A stretch of DNA of 43,621 bases from a virus. Shown here one piece after another: positions 29,939 to 37,987 of this stretch. The notes under the pieces were generated by a model. The model ran no database searches. It had not been told where the DNA came from and saw only the letters and a list, made by a program, of their open reading frames with translations. Position numbers and translations under genes: made by a program. The stretch lies in the IMG/VR virus record IMGVR_UViG_3300049432_000131, positions 1 through 43,621 of that record; one strand, given 5' to 3'. Position 1 is the first letter of the stretch. Every line of letters begins with the position of its first letter.

Positions 29939-30526
29939 ATGAGCGACCTAGCTAACCTCGTGCTCGTCGCACCCCTGTCCGATGAGGTGCGCCAAGAGCT
30001 GCTCGATCGCATTGGGCGTGGTCTAGACACCCCGCGCCAAGCGGAGCTCCTCCGCATCTGTTGGAAGGCGATTGGCCAGGAGTTCCAGATCAAGTACTCC
30101 TATGAGTTGCAGGCCTCCATGTTGGAGATGGCTCAGGGAAACAAAGCCGTCGACTTCAATCCGGATGAGGTTGTCAACCGCCTTCTGCGTGCTTACGCGA
30201 TCAAGCTCCAGACTGATGTCGATTCGGTCCGAGAAGAGATTCAGGACGAGCTGGGAACAGTTGTAGTTCCGACGCCCGGTAGGGAATATCGGCGCTGGAA
30301 GTGTGATTGTGGGTACGTGTTACAGGAGGGATCTCTTCTCACTGCTTGCCCGGCCTGTCAACGCGCGCTCAGCCTAAATGAACGAATGGAAACTATATTT
30401 ACAGAAAAAGCGAGAAAAATTCAACTTCCGACGAGGAAAAATATGGCAAACACGCAAGCACCTTCGCCTGTTAAAAAGTCGCCAGAGGTGAAGCGTCCGG
30501 AAGTGTTGAGGCCCGAGGATATCTGA
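29939..30526 (+). CDS. Zinc-ribbon protein upstream of transfer ATPase
   Basis: 195 residues. N-terminal helices (1-110), then a zinc ribbon W-K-C-D-C-G...T-A-C-P-A-C (about 120-142) and a basic, proline-rich tail. No named family. The stop overlaps the ATPase ATG (TGATG), so it probably works with it, perhaps as a DNA-binding or adaptor subunit. AAGGAGAGAG lies close to the ATG. Confidence 0.55.
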   Translation: MSDLANLVLVAPLSDEVRQELLDRIGRGLDTPRQAELLRICWKAIGQEFQIKYSYELQASMLEMAQGNKAVDFNPDEVVNRLLRAYAIKLQTDVDSVREEIQDELGTVVVPTPGREYRRWKCDCGYVLQEGSLLTACPACQRALSLNERMETIFTEKARKIQLPTRKNMANTQAPSPVKKSPEVKRPEVLRPEDI

Positions 30527-32640
30527 TGGGCTTGGTACTAGGCTGGGATATGTCGGATGGGTCTCAGGTAACCCTGTCCCCAGGTGCCCGCACGTTGGGC
30601 ACCTACGTTCCCGGCAGCACCGGCACGGGCAAAAGCACGCTGCTGCTGAACATGATCCTGCAGGACATGGAAGCCGGGCTGGGTGGGGCGTTCGTCGACC
30701 CGGACCATGACCTGGTCGCCGATCTCCTTCCGAGGATCCCCGCTCATCGCCGGTCTGACGTCGTGCTGCTGGACCTGGTCGATCAAGACTACGCTTTCGG
30801 GCTCAACCCTTTTCAGTGCCACGACCGGAACGACGATGCCTCCGTCGCCTACGTCCTTGATGGTGTGATGCAGGCCTTCTCGCGGCTCTGGGGAAGCTCC
30901 ATGTGGGAGACGCCCCTCCTTGCCGACTACCTGCGCAACACCGCGACGGTGATGATCCTGACCGGCCGGACGATGGTTGACCTGGCGCGGATGATCCGCC
31001 CCAAGGAGTGGAAGTTCCGCTACCAGCTGCTCTCCTCCCTGCCTACCCGCTACGGCTATCTTCGCGAGTTTTGGGAAGACCACGAGGCGATGACCAAGCC
31101 AGAAAAGGAAAAGCGCTTACAGTCGTTAGCGATTCGCGTTCGCGCCTTCACCGACAACCCGATCACCCGGAGCATCTTTTCCCAGCCGCGTTCCACCGTG
31201 GATTGGCGGGAGGTGATGGACCAGCGGGGAATCGTCCTCTTAGCGCTTGACCCCCGAACGGAATGGCTCTCCACCTTCATCGGGTCGCTGATGCTGGGCC
31301 AGCTCTACGACGCCGCCACCTCACGCGTCGATACCGACCGGCCAGACCGGACACCCTTTGCCCTGTACGTCGACGAGTACCAGAAGGTCGCCACCGCGGC
31401 GACGGCCAAGCTCCTCAAGGGCGGGCGCAAGTTCGGGATGATGCCAACGATCTCCCACCAGGTCCGCGCGGATCTTGACGACACCACCAAGGCGGCAACG
31501 CTCCAGGCGGGCAACCTGATCGTCTTTCGGGTGATCGGCGAGGATGCCACGGTCCTTTCCAAGCAGTTCAAGGTGGATCCCAAACCCCGCGAGAAGATTC
31601 TCAAGATGATCACCGAGTCTGTCTATGACGAGTGGACGGAGGAGGTCTGGGACCCGCCCTCCGCGAAGGCCGAGTGGGAGTCGTGGCAAGCCCGCGGTAG
31701 TGACGCGCATAACACGATCCATATGCTCGGGAGATCGCTAGAGTCTGAGGTTCAGAGGAAATATGTCACGCAGAACAAAGAACATTCGGTCGCCTTTGAC
31801 CCGTGGACACTAGCTCTGGCAGTGACCGAGGGGAAGGTATCCGACGAGGAACTGACGACGGCATTTCGAGTAAACGGGTATCCGCGCCGGGACGGAGGGT
31901 GGTACAAACACGAGGAAAGTACAGCGTTAGTTCGGGAGGACCGCGAGTGGCGGGTCTTCCGAGCCCGGATGAGGTGGATCAGCGCGGTCGAGAGCAGTCT
32001 TTCGTGTCCGACGTTCTTTGGTGGCGAGCCGATGCCGGTTGAGGATCACCGTCGTCTGTTGGCGGAACTGGCCCCCATTCTCGATCCCGTCCGATTCACA
32101 GTCGAGTTTCACGAGAAACGAAGCTGGCCGGGTGCTAAGACCTCCTCCCCCATGCCGAGAAAGACGATGTTCCCCGAGGCGGTGGCCTGGTATCGCCGGA
32201 CGATGACGGAGTACGTCCGGCGGGTCAGGGAGACCACGGAAGAACTCAATCGGATTCGTACTCACCACTTCCGCAAGGTTCCCCGGAAGCGCTACCTCTA
32301 CGAGCGCCCGGTCAAAGACACCGTCCGTTCGAAGGTCACCTACAGCGGGGTGGCCGAGGTCAACCAATACGAAGAGGTAGACGGCCCTCCCCGCGCCATC
32401 GTGGACGTCCAGAACGAGGTTGCCAACCTGATGGCCACGCTTGACGTGGCAACGGCCAGAGTACGCCTCACAGTCGGCGACACGTCGTCGGAGCACACGA
32501 TGCGCACGCTTCCTCCCCCGCCTCCGGTTGCACCGTGGAAGCCGGCGCCCAACCGTCAGCCCGCGCCGCCTCCGGTGACTGACGTCCAAGAAGACGCGGA
32601 CGTCTATGCTGACGAGCCGCCCATCTCCCTCCGGCGTTGA
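30526..32640 (+). CDS. VirD4/TraG/HerA-like DNA-translocating ATPase 1
   Basis: 704 residues. Walker A GSTGTGKST (30-38), FVDPDHDLVADLL (57-67), Walker B-type ALYVDEYQK (279-287), and downstream R-K-F-G-M-M-P-T-I-S-H-Q typical of coupling proteins and TraM-recognition ATPases. No membrane segment is seen, so it is a soluble member. A C-terminal extension (about 400-704) with a proline-rich end is unique to this protein. Such ATPases pump DNA to a conjugation channel or act in segregation. Paired with a second ATPase at 33635. Confidence 0.85.
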   Translation: MGLVLGWDMSDGSQVTLSPGARTLGTYVPGSTGTGKSTLLLNMILQDMEAGLGGAFVDPDHDLVADLLPRIPAHRRSDVVLLDLVDQDYAFGLNPFQCHDRNDDASVAYVLDGVMQAFSRLWGSSMWETPLLADYLRNTATVMILTGRTMVDLARMIRPKEWKFRYQLLSSLPTRYGYLREFWEDHEAMTKPEKEKRLQSLAIRVRAFTDNPITRSIFSQPRSTVDWREVMDQRGIVLLALDPRTEWLSTFIGSLMLGQLYDAATSRVDTDRPDRTPFALYVDEYQKVATAATAKLLKGGRKFGMMPTISHQVRADLDDTTKAATLQAGNLIVFRVIGEDATVLSKQFKVDPKPREKILKMITESVYDEWTEEVWDPPSAKAEWESWQARGSDAHNTIHMLGRSLESEVQRKYVTQNKEHSVAFDPWTLALAVTEGKVSDEELTTAFRVNGYPRRDGGWYKHEESTALVREDREWRVFRARMRWISAVESSLSCPTFFGGEPMPVEDHRRLLAELAPILDPVRFTVEFHEKRSWPGAKTSSPMPRKTMFPEAVAWYRRTMTEYVRRVRETTEELNRIRTHHFRKVPRKRYLYERPVKDTVRSKVTYSGVAEVNQYEEVDGPPRAIVDVQNEVANLMATLDVATARVRLTVGDTSSEHTMRTLPPPPPVAPWKPAPNRQPAPPPVTDVQEDADVYADEPPISLRR

Positions 32641-32666
32641 CAACGTTATGTCCGGTTTGCTAGGGT
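32637..32666 (+). promoter_or_regulatory. Early promoter for replication-relaxation gene
   Basis: TTGACA (32637-32642), overlapping the ATPase stop, 18 nt, TAGGGT (32661-32666). ATG 32679 follows 12 nt later. Confidence 0.6.
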
Positions 32667-32678
32667 AGAAGAAACCCT

Positions 32679-33632
32679 ATGGACATCTCCACGACCGATC
32701 CCGCCCGCGAAGCGCGTCTGGCGCGTGAGCGCGAACTCGCCAAGCAAAAGCGCGATCGTCAGCGCCAAAACCCGCTTGCCTACTCCACCGGACTCGCTAT
32801 CCTCAGCGCTGTCGGGCGCTATCACTACCTATCTATTGAACAGGTGATGCGGCTCCACGAGTGGAAGTCCGAACCCAACGTCAGCACGTGGCTCAAGCAC
32901 CTGACCGCCGGGGGTTATCTCTCCAACGAGAACTTCGTCCCTGTTGGCTCGTTTCGTCCGCCCCTCTACTGGTCGCTTCGTCAAAGGGGACGACTGGCGC
33001 TTGAGGATCAAGGGTTTCCCGTGCGCCAACGCATCCACCACGACCCCAAGCGCAAGTCGTGGTGGCTTGAGCACGTCCGCGACCTCAACGACTTCCTCAT
33101 CCAGTTTGAGCTGCTGATGCGGGTTGAGCAGGACACCCTGATCACCAGCTTCTTCCACGACCTGGAGCTTCAGCGACGGGCGGTCAAACTCACCTTCCCC
33201 GATGGCAGCGAGCACCGCTTTGTCCCCGATGCCTTTATTGCCCTGAGGCGAAATGGCATGGACGACGAGCTCTGTTTCTGCCTGGAGATGGACCGGGGAA
33301 CCGAGCGCGATGCCGGGAGACCGTGGAAGGAGAAGATCCGCGCCTACGTCGCTTTTGCCAAGGGTCCATACCAAGCACTCTTCGGGCGAGATCGTTTGAC
33401 GGTCCTCATCGCCGTCCGGTCGCATCACCAACCCGACGAGCGCCGCCTGGCCGATCTCCTCCGCTGGACGGAGGAGGAGCTGCTTGCCCTTGGTCTCAAG
33501 AGCTGGGGCAAGATGTTCTTCTTCACCACTCTCCACGCCGACGAGGTGGATCCGAAAACGTTCTTCGGCGCCGACGCCTGGATTCGCCCCTTCGAGAAGA
33601 CGCGGGCACCGCTTCTGGAGGGCGTCGCCTAA
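32679..33632 (+). CDS. Replication-relaxation family protein (Replic_Relax)
   Basis: 317 residues. Winged-helix start (TGLAILSAVGRYHYLSIEQVMRLHEWKSEPNVSTWLKHLTAGGYLS), then RHxW-type linker and a nuclease-like core RFVPDAFIAL...CFCLEMDRGTERD...WKEKIRAYVAF, the family signature with PD...E.D.GTE....K...Y. Members are found on plasmids and mobile elements and are thought to act in replication or as relaxase-like nucleases; the biochemistry is not settled. Flanked by two transfer-type ATPases. Confidence 0.8.
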   Translation: MDISTTDPAREARLARERELAKQKRDRQRQNPLAYSTGLAILSAVGRYHYLSIEQVMRLHEWKSEPNVSTWLKHLTAGGYLSNENFVPVGSFRPPLYWSLRQRGRLALEDQGFPVRQRIHHDPKRKSWWLEHVRDLNDFLIQFELLMRVEQDTLITSFFHDLELQRRAVKLTFPDGSEHRFVPDAFIALRRNGMDDELCFCLEMDRGTERDAGRPWKEKIRAYVAFAKGPYQALFGRDRLTVLIAVRSHHQPDERRLADLLRWTEEELLALGLKSWGKMFFFTTLHADEVDPKTFFGADAWIRPFEKTRAPLLEGVA

Positions 33633-33634
33633 AT

Positions 33635-35056
33635 GTGGCTCCCAAGATCGTGCTGGGCAAATACGGGCACTGGTGGCACCGCAAGGCGCTAACCCTCAGC
33701 GGCCCGTCGCTGAGAGCCCACAAGCACTGCATCGGCGTCTCCGGCCAAGGCAAGTCGTTTCTTCTGGCCAGCTACCTCGTCCAGCTCCGTGAGCAGGGCG
33801 TTGCCTTCTCCCTAATCGATCCCCACGGCGATCTCGCCAACCAGGTCTTAGCGCTTCTCAACGATCGCGGTCTCCGCGATGAGCGGTTACTTTATGTCCA
33901 CTTGGGTGATCCCAGGCGGGCGCTCCCCTTCAACTACCTCAAGCAGCCCTACCCTGACCACGACATCGCGGAGGACGTGGTGGAGGTCTGTAAGCGCGTC
34001 TGGCCGTCGCTTGCGGAGGGGGCACCGCTCTTTGAGACGCTGTGCTGGAACGGCACGATGATCCTCATCCAGAACAATCTTCCCCTCCCCGAGCTGTCCC
34101 GCGTCCTGGAGCTAAAGGACTACCGTGATCGCCTGTTAGCGAACGTGAGCGACTCACGCGTTATCGAGTTCTTCCACAACAACTTTGACCGTCTCTCGGA
34201 GAAGGACCGCTTCCAGGAGATCCAGTCAACGATCCGCCGCGTCAACATTCTGGTGCGCTCTCCTGCCCTCCGCTACACCCTCGGGCAGACGGAGAACAGG
34301 CTCAACTTCCGGCAGATCATCGACCAGGGCGTGAGCGTCATCTACAACCTCTCGGGGCTGAAGGAGGACCCGCAGGCGTTCTTAGGTGCCCTGCTGATGC
34401 GCGGCTACGAGTCGGCCGCCATGTCGCGGGCCGACATCCCGGAGGACGATCGGCGGCACCACGAGCTGGTGACCGACGAGTTCCACACCTTCAGCAGCAA
34501 GAGCGGCAAGTCGGTGGAGACGATGCTGTCCCAGACCCGCAAGATGGGGCTGTTCGCGGTCTTAGCGCATCAGAACTGGTCGCAGACCAACGACTCGATC
34601 AGGGGCGCTATCCAAAACTGCGGGGTCAAGATCGCCTTCGGGTTGGACTACGAGGATGCGGCCCTCTCCAGCCGCATCCTCGGCCGGGTGGATACCAAGA
34701 CCGTCAGCCGCCGCGACCCCGAGGGGTCGGAGAGCGAAGGGATGGCCGAGCAGTGGCAGGAGCTCGTGCAGGAGATCCAGGATCTCCCCATCGGGGAGGC
34801 CTTGGTCCGTAAGCGCATTCCCAAGCTCAAGAAGCCGTGGCGGTGGTTCATCCACCGCCCACCGAGCAAGCTCTACCGCATCGAGACGATCCACGTTCCC
34901 CGGCCGAAGACCTCACCGGAGCGTCTGGAGGAGATCAAGCAGCACTATGCCCACCTTCTGACCAGGTCGGTGGAAGACGTCAAAGCGATAATCGAAGCGC
35001 CAGTCTGGAAGCTAACAATCGATAATGAGCCGCCGCCAAGCAGTATCGACCGCTAA
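33635..35056 (+). CDS. VirD4/TraG/HerA-like DNA-translocating ATPase 2
   Basis: 473 residues from GTG 33635, 2 nt after the previous stop. Walker A GVSGQGKS (34-41), LIDPHGDLANQVL (60-72), Walker B-type LVTDEFHTF (278-286), then SQTRKMGLFAVLAHQNWSQ, typical for coupling-type ATPases. No membrane segment. It is distinct from ATPase 1 in length and sequence but has the same architecture. Together with Replic_Relax it forms a plasmid-type transfer or segregation unit. Confidence 0.85.
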   Translation: MAPKIVLGKYGHWWHRKALTLSGPSLRAHKHCIGVSGQGKSFLLASYLVQLREQGVAFSLIDPHGDLANQVLALLNDRGLRDERLLYVHLGDPRRALPFNYLKQPYPDHDIAEDVVEVCKRVWPSLAEGAPLFETLCWNGTMILIQNNLPLPELSRVLELKDYRDRLLANVSDSRVIEFFHNNFDRLSEKDRFQEIQSTIRRVNILVRSPALRYTLGQTENRLNFRQIIDQGVSVIYNLSGLKEDPQAFLGALLMRGYESAAMSRADIPEDDRRHHELVTDEFHTFSSKSGKSVETMLSQTRKMGLFAVLAHQNWSQTNDSIRGAIQNCGVKIAFGLDYEDAALSSRILGRVDTKTVSRRDPEGSESEGMAEQWQELVQEIQDLPIGEALVRKRIPKLKKPWRWFIHRPPSKLYRIETIHVPRPKTSPERLEEIKQHYAHLLTRSVEDVKAIIEAPVWKLTIDNEPPPSSIDR

Positions 35057-35063
35057 CTATTAG

Positions 35064-35093
35064 TTGACATAACTACACCCGAATCGCTAAGAT
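35064..35093 (+). promoter_or_regulatory. Early promoter of ArdC-like gene
   Basis: TTGACA (35064-35069), 18 nt, TAAGAT (35088-35093). ATG 35107 follows 13 nt later. It shares TTGACATAA-TACACCCG with the SSB promoter. Confidence 0.7.
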
Positions 35094-35106
35094 ACCCGTA
35101 ATCTAT

Positions 35107-36156
35107 ATGCGGGAAAATCGAATAGGGGAGTACAGGGACCAGGCGCTAAACCAACCGCTCGTTAGCGAAGCGTCCATTCGTCAGCCGCTAACACCCCCCG
35201 AAACCTCCTTCTACGACTGGCCGGTCGACCGGCAGGAGCGTGAAGAGCTCGCCCTCACCCGCATGCAGGAGGGCGTCGACAAGCTCCTCGAAGACCCCAA
35301 GGGCTACTTCCGCCTGATGGCCCGGTTCCCCCGCTACTCGCTCGCCAACACCTTCATGATCTTTGCCCAGTTCCCCGAGGCCTCCCTCGTCATGGGCTAC
35401 GGCGACAAGACCGGCAAGACCGGGTGGAAGTCGGTCGGCCGACACGTCCGGGAAGGCGAGACGGGTATCAGGATCTGGGCACCCAACAAATACAAGGTCA
35501 TCGATGAAGAGACGGGCGACCCCAAGGAGATCGTCCGCAACTTCCGCCTGGTGAGCGTCTTTGACGTCAGCCAGACGGAGGGAGAGCCGCTTCCTGATCC
35601 TCCGTCGATCACCGAGGACGTCACGACCGACGACGTCTCCACGGCGATCAACCTCAAGCTCTCGAGGTTTTGCATCGACAACGGTCTGATCATGTCCTCG
35701 GAGCCGATGGAAGGGCACAGGCGAGGGTCCTGGAGCCCGCAGCAACGCAAGATTGCTTTGCGTGCGTCTCCCGACGTCTCGCCGTTCTCGGTGTCCCGCA
35801 CCAAGACTTTAGTCCACGAGACCGCCCACTTCCTGGCCAACCACGACGGGACAGTAGGGAGAGAAGATGCTGAACAGGTTGCAGAGATTACGGCCTACGT
35901 GGTGATGAACAGATTTGGACACGACACCTCAGATGCGAGCTTTGGCTACGTGGCCGGCTGGGGAGGGACGGGGGAGAAGATCCACACCAAGCTCGGCGAG
36001 GTGAAGCGTCTCTCCGGGGAGATCATCGCCGCCATCGAGACCATCGGCGATCCGTACGCCGACGACTTTGGATCCTTCGACCAGGCCGATCCCTGGGCAG
36101 CGGTGCGAGACCAGATGGAGATCGAGAGACTGGCAGACAGCTACGTCAATCTTTAG
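35107..36156 (+). CDS. ArdC-type antirestriction protein
   Basis: 349 residues. N-terminal ArdC ssDNA-binding domain (about 40-145: LLEDPKGYFRLMARFPRYSLANTFMIFAQFPEAS...GWKSVGRHVREGETGIRIWAP) and a C-terminal zinc metalloprotease-like domain with HETAH (237-241) and a downstream acidic VAEITAYVV. ArdC proteins protect incoming plasmid DNA from type I restriction. Position right after the transfer module and an own early promoter fit expression on entry. Confidence 0.85.
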   Translation: MRENRIGEYRDQALNQPLVSEASIRQPLTPPETSFYDWPVDRQEREELALTRMQEGVDKLLEDPKGYFRLMARFPRYSLANTFMIFAQFPEASLVMGYGDKTGKTGWKSVGRHVREGETGIRIWAPNKYKVIDEETGDPKEIVRNFRLVSVFDVSQTEGEPLPDPPSITEDVTTDDVSTAINLKLSRFCIDNGLIMSSEPMEGHRRGSWSPQQRKIALRASPDVSPFSVSRTKTLVHETAHFLANHDGTVGREDAEQVAEITAYVVMNRFGHDTSDASFGYVAGWGGTGEKIHTKLGEVKRLSGEIIAAIETIGDPYADDFGSFDQADPWAAVRDQMEIERLADSYVNL

Positions 36157-36159
36157 GTA

Positions 36160-36188
36160 TTGACATAACTACAGATATTTGCTATAGG
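36160..36188 (+). promoter_or_regulatory. Early promoter of small RNA
   Basis: TTGACA (36160-36165), 17 nt, TATAGG (36183-36188). No start codon follows; a terminator hairpin comes instead. Confidence 0.75.
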
Positions 36189-36194
36189 TAAAGA

Positions 36195-36281
36195 GCGATA
36201 AATCTGTAGTAACGAGTTATTTCCTGGCTCTCTAGGCAACTACAGAGCCTTTCGCGGAGTCAGGAAAGAGCTCGTTTTTTT
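36195..36281 (+). ncRNA. Candidate small RNA with terminator and possible pseudoknot
   Basis: Starts about 7 nt after the -10 and ends in a seven-T run (36275-36281). Folding: AACGAG with CTCGTT, TTCCTG with CAGGAA, and inner GGCTCT with AGAGCC. The 5' segment CTGTAGT (36204-36210) is complementary to ACTACAG (36239-36245), which spans the inner loop, so a pseudoknot or an alternative antiterminator fold is possible. No open reading frame. Could be a regulatory RNA or an attenuator for the downstream genes. Confidence 0.6.
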
Positions 36282-36291
36282 GTGTTTGCAT

Positions 36292-36410
36292 GGAGCGGTG
36301 GCGGAACTGAGAACGTACGCACGCTGAAATCTGCGGTCACGTCAGGGGAATAAGGATTAGTTCAGCGTCCTCCCTGAACCGTGTGCGGGGGTCAAACCCC
36401 GCCCGCTCCA
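36292..36410 (+). ncRNA. tRNA-Leu-like RNA element 2 (aberrant)
   Basis: Acceptor GGAGCGG (36292-36298) pairs with CCGCTCC (36403-36409), A follows, CCA absent. Leu-type D-arm start TGGCGGAACTG...ACGC; T-arm-like CGGGG-GTCAAA-CCCCG has a 6-base loop. The centre is enlarged: ACGCTGAA pairs with TTCAGCGT, and a competing CACGTCAGGG/CCCTGA..CGTG stem exists. 119 nt is too long for a normal tRNA. Lies 17 nt before the next ATG. Confidence 0.5.
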
Positions 36411-36427
36411 TAGAGACACAAACACCT

Positions 36428-36670
36428 ATGTCTAAGACCTTTCACCAACGACTAGACGTCATCCTTAGATCCACCATCGATCTCGATGGAGTTCACCCCG
36501 GGCAGTACGGCATCCTCACCAAGCGCATCGAAGAAGCAGTCCTGGACCTCGTGGCCAAGGCAAAGCCCACCCACCCCGAAACACCAACTGATGCCTGGTC
36601 TACCGGGTTCATAACAGCCATCGACGACTATCACGACAATCTCATCAAAGAGATCAAAGGTAGCGGATAG
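36428..36670 (+). CDS. Small protein, unknown
   Basis: 80 residues (MSKTFHQRLDVILRSTIDLDGVHPGQYGILTKRIEEAVLDLVAKAK...). Helical; start in CCTATG context with no ribosome site. It follows the tRNA-like element, whose 3' processing would leave a short leader. Function unknown. Confidence 0.55.
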   Translation: MSKTFHQRLDVILRSTIDLDGVHPGQYGILTKRIEEAVLDLVAKAKPTHPETPTDAWSTGFITAIDDYHDNLIKEIKGSG

Positions 36671-36675
36671 CAGAC

Positions 36676-36695
36676 ACGGCAGCCGCCGTTTTCTT
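36676..36695 (+). terminator. Rho-independent terminator
   Basis: ACGGC-AGCC-GCCGT followed by TTTTCTT, just after the stop at 36670. Confidence 0.7.
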
Positions 36696-36910
36696 ATGGT
36701 CCGGAAATCTCCGGATCATGAGTTTGCGACTAAAAACGGACTGGCCGACTCGACTCAGACTCATCCAGACGGAGGGGACCCTTTGACCAGGACAAGACTC
36801 CTGGGGGAACCACCTACCGGAGGAAAGATCTAGATTGAGGGAATGCAGAGAAACACCCCCCGGAAGAATAAAACGCCGCGTCGCACAATATTTTAGCCTC
36901 ACTTTGGTAC
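36696..36910. other. Intergenic stretch
   Basis: No convincing gene. Contains a 10-bp near-perfect hairpin ATGGTCCGGA-AATC-TCCGGATCAT (about 36696-36720). The rest shows no clear signal until the promoter at 36911. Confidence 0.4.
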
Positions 36911-36939
36911 TTGACATAATGCACACTATTTACTACAAT
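36911..36939 (+). promoter_or_regulatory. Early promoter of small HTH genes
   Basis: TTGACA (36911-36916), 17 nt, TACAAT (36934-36939); ATG 36952 is 12 nt further. Confidence 0.75.
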
Positions 36940-36951
36940 AACGATGTACAC

Positions 36952-37131
36952 ATGAAGAAGGCACAACAACTGAAGAGAGACATGCGCTGGTACTACCTGA
37001 ACAAGACGCAGGGCATCACGATTGAAGCCCTGGCCTACAACTCAGGCTACCACCGGAACACCGTCTCTCGGGCAATCAACAAGATTCGCCGAACCGTGAG
37101 ACAGAAGGAGAACCATGCTGATTCAGCGTAA
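36952..37131 (+). CDS. Small helix-turn-helix protein
   Basis: 59 residues from ATG 36952, fixed by the promoter just upstream. KKAQQLKRDMRWYYLNKTQGITIEALAYNSGYHRNTVSRAINKIRRT has the order helix-turn-helix with GYHRNTVSRAI as recognition helix. Likely a small early regulator. The next gene starts inside its 3' end. Confidence 0.65.
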   Translation: MKKAQQLKRDMRWYYLNKTQGITIEALAYNSGYHRNTVSRAINKIRRTVRQKENHADSA

Positions 37132-37282
37132 GAGCAAGTACATGCTCATGGTCATCGAGCGGATCGGCCGGCTCTCAGAGATCGCCGTCGCCATGAACAG
37201 GTCGGCGCTCTGGGGCAAAGAGCAGGAGCTCGCGTTTGAGGACAACATCGAGGCAGATATTGATTACATCGACAAAAGATAA
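37115..37282 (+). CDS. Small protein overlapping HTH gene
   Basis: 55 residues (MLIQRKSKYMLMVIERIGRLSEIAVAMNRSALWGKEQELAFEDNIEADIDYIDKR). AGAAGGAG lies 4 nt before ATG 37115; overlap of 17 nt with the previous gene suggests coupling. Function unknown. Confidence 0.5.
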   Translation: MLIQRKSKYMLMVIERIGRLSEIAVAMNRSALWGKEQELAFEDNIEADIDYIDKR

Positions 37283-37310
37283 CTATGAGAACACGACTTG
37301 AAGATTGTAT

Positions 37311-37398
37311 GGAGCGGTAGCACTGACCGAGGTGAACACAAGCGGTTTCTAAATACTGGGTAGGCTCGGCACTCCCAAGAGAGAAACCGTTCGCTCCA
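37311..37398 (+). ncRNA. tRNA-like RNA element 3 (acceptor-like closing stem)
   Basis: GGAGCGG (37311-37317) pairs with TCGCTCC (37391-37397). Inside, AGCGGTTTCT (37341-37350) pairs with AGAAACCGTT (37382-37391), TGGG with CCCA, and CCGAG (37327-37331) with CTCGG (37365-37369). The last pairing interleaves with the ten-bp stem, so a pseudoknot is possible. There is no T-arm. The AGCGGTTTCT stem and the acceptor stem share base 37391. Lies 25 nt before the lysozyme-like gene start. Confidence 0.45.
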
Positions 37399-37423
37399 TA
37401 GAGTCATCAAGACTCGCAAATAT

Positions 37424-37969
37424 ATGAAAAGAAGCAGATTACATCGCCGAGAGATCGGCTCCAACCAATACCAGACGCAGGAGCGCTACTTCGGGCTCAA
37501 GTCCAAGACGCTTCGAGATGTCACCGTCTGCCTGGCCTTCATCCTCGGCATCAGCCTGGTCGGCACCGAAGCCACCGCCAACGAGCCCGTCGAGTTGATG
37601 ACGCCCCTCGCTACCCGCGCCTTTGCCATGGAGCTGACACGACCCCAGCTTCCCGTCGAGACCAAGACCGACGAGCAGCAAGAGATCGCTAACTACATCT
37701 GTGAAGTCTTTGGCAAGGACTGCGACAAGGCCTTCGCCGTCCTCTCCTGCGAGAACCCGAGCCTCAACCCCAAGGCAGTCAACACCGCGGGGAACGAACC
37801 GGCCGGAAGTCGAGACATCGGTGTGTTTCAGATCAACGAGTATTGGCAGCGCACCCAGGGCAAGTTCCTCTTCAACTGGAAAATCAACGTCGAGATCGCT
37901 CACCAGCTCTTCGAGGAGAACGGTAAGAGCTTCAAGCTCTGGACCTGTGGGAGGAAGCTGGGAGTTTGA
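37424..37969 (+). CDS. Membrane-anchored lysozyme-like (transglycosylase-fold) protein
   Basis: 181 residues. A basic N-terminus, one membrane or signal-anchor segment (about 32-52, DVTVCLAFILGISLVGTEATA), and a C-terminal lysozyme-like domain: AFAVLSCENPSLNPKAVN..., with Glu as probable catalytic residue, GVFQINEYW and AHQLFEENGKSFKLWTCG. It may cut peptidoglycan during DNA entry or serve the transfer system. It is outside the lysis cassette and in the early region. Confidence 0.7.
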   Translation: MKRSRLHRREIGSNQYQTQERYFGLKSKTLRDVTVCLAFILGISLVGTEATANEPVELMTPLATRAFAMELTRPQLPVETKTDEQQEIANYICEVFGKDCDKAFAVLSCENPSLNPKAVNTAGNEPAGSRDIGVFQINEYWQRTQGKFLFNWKINVEIAHQLFEENGKSFKLWTCGRKLGV

Positions 37970-37987
37970 AAGGAGGTGACATAAACA

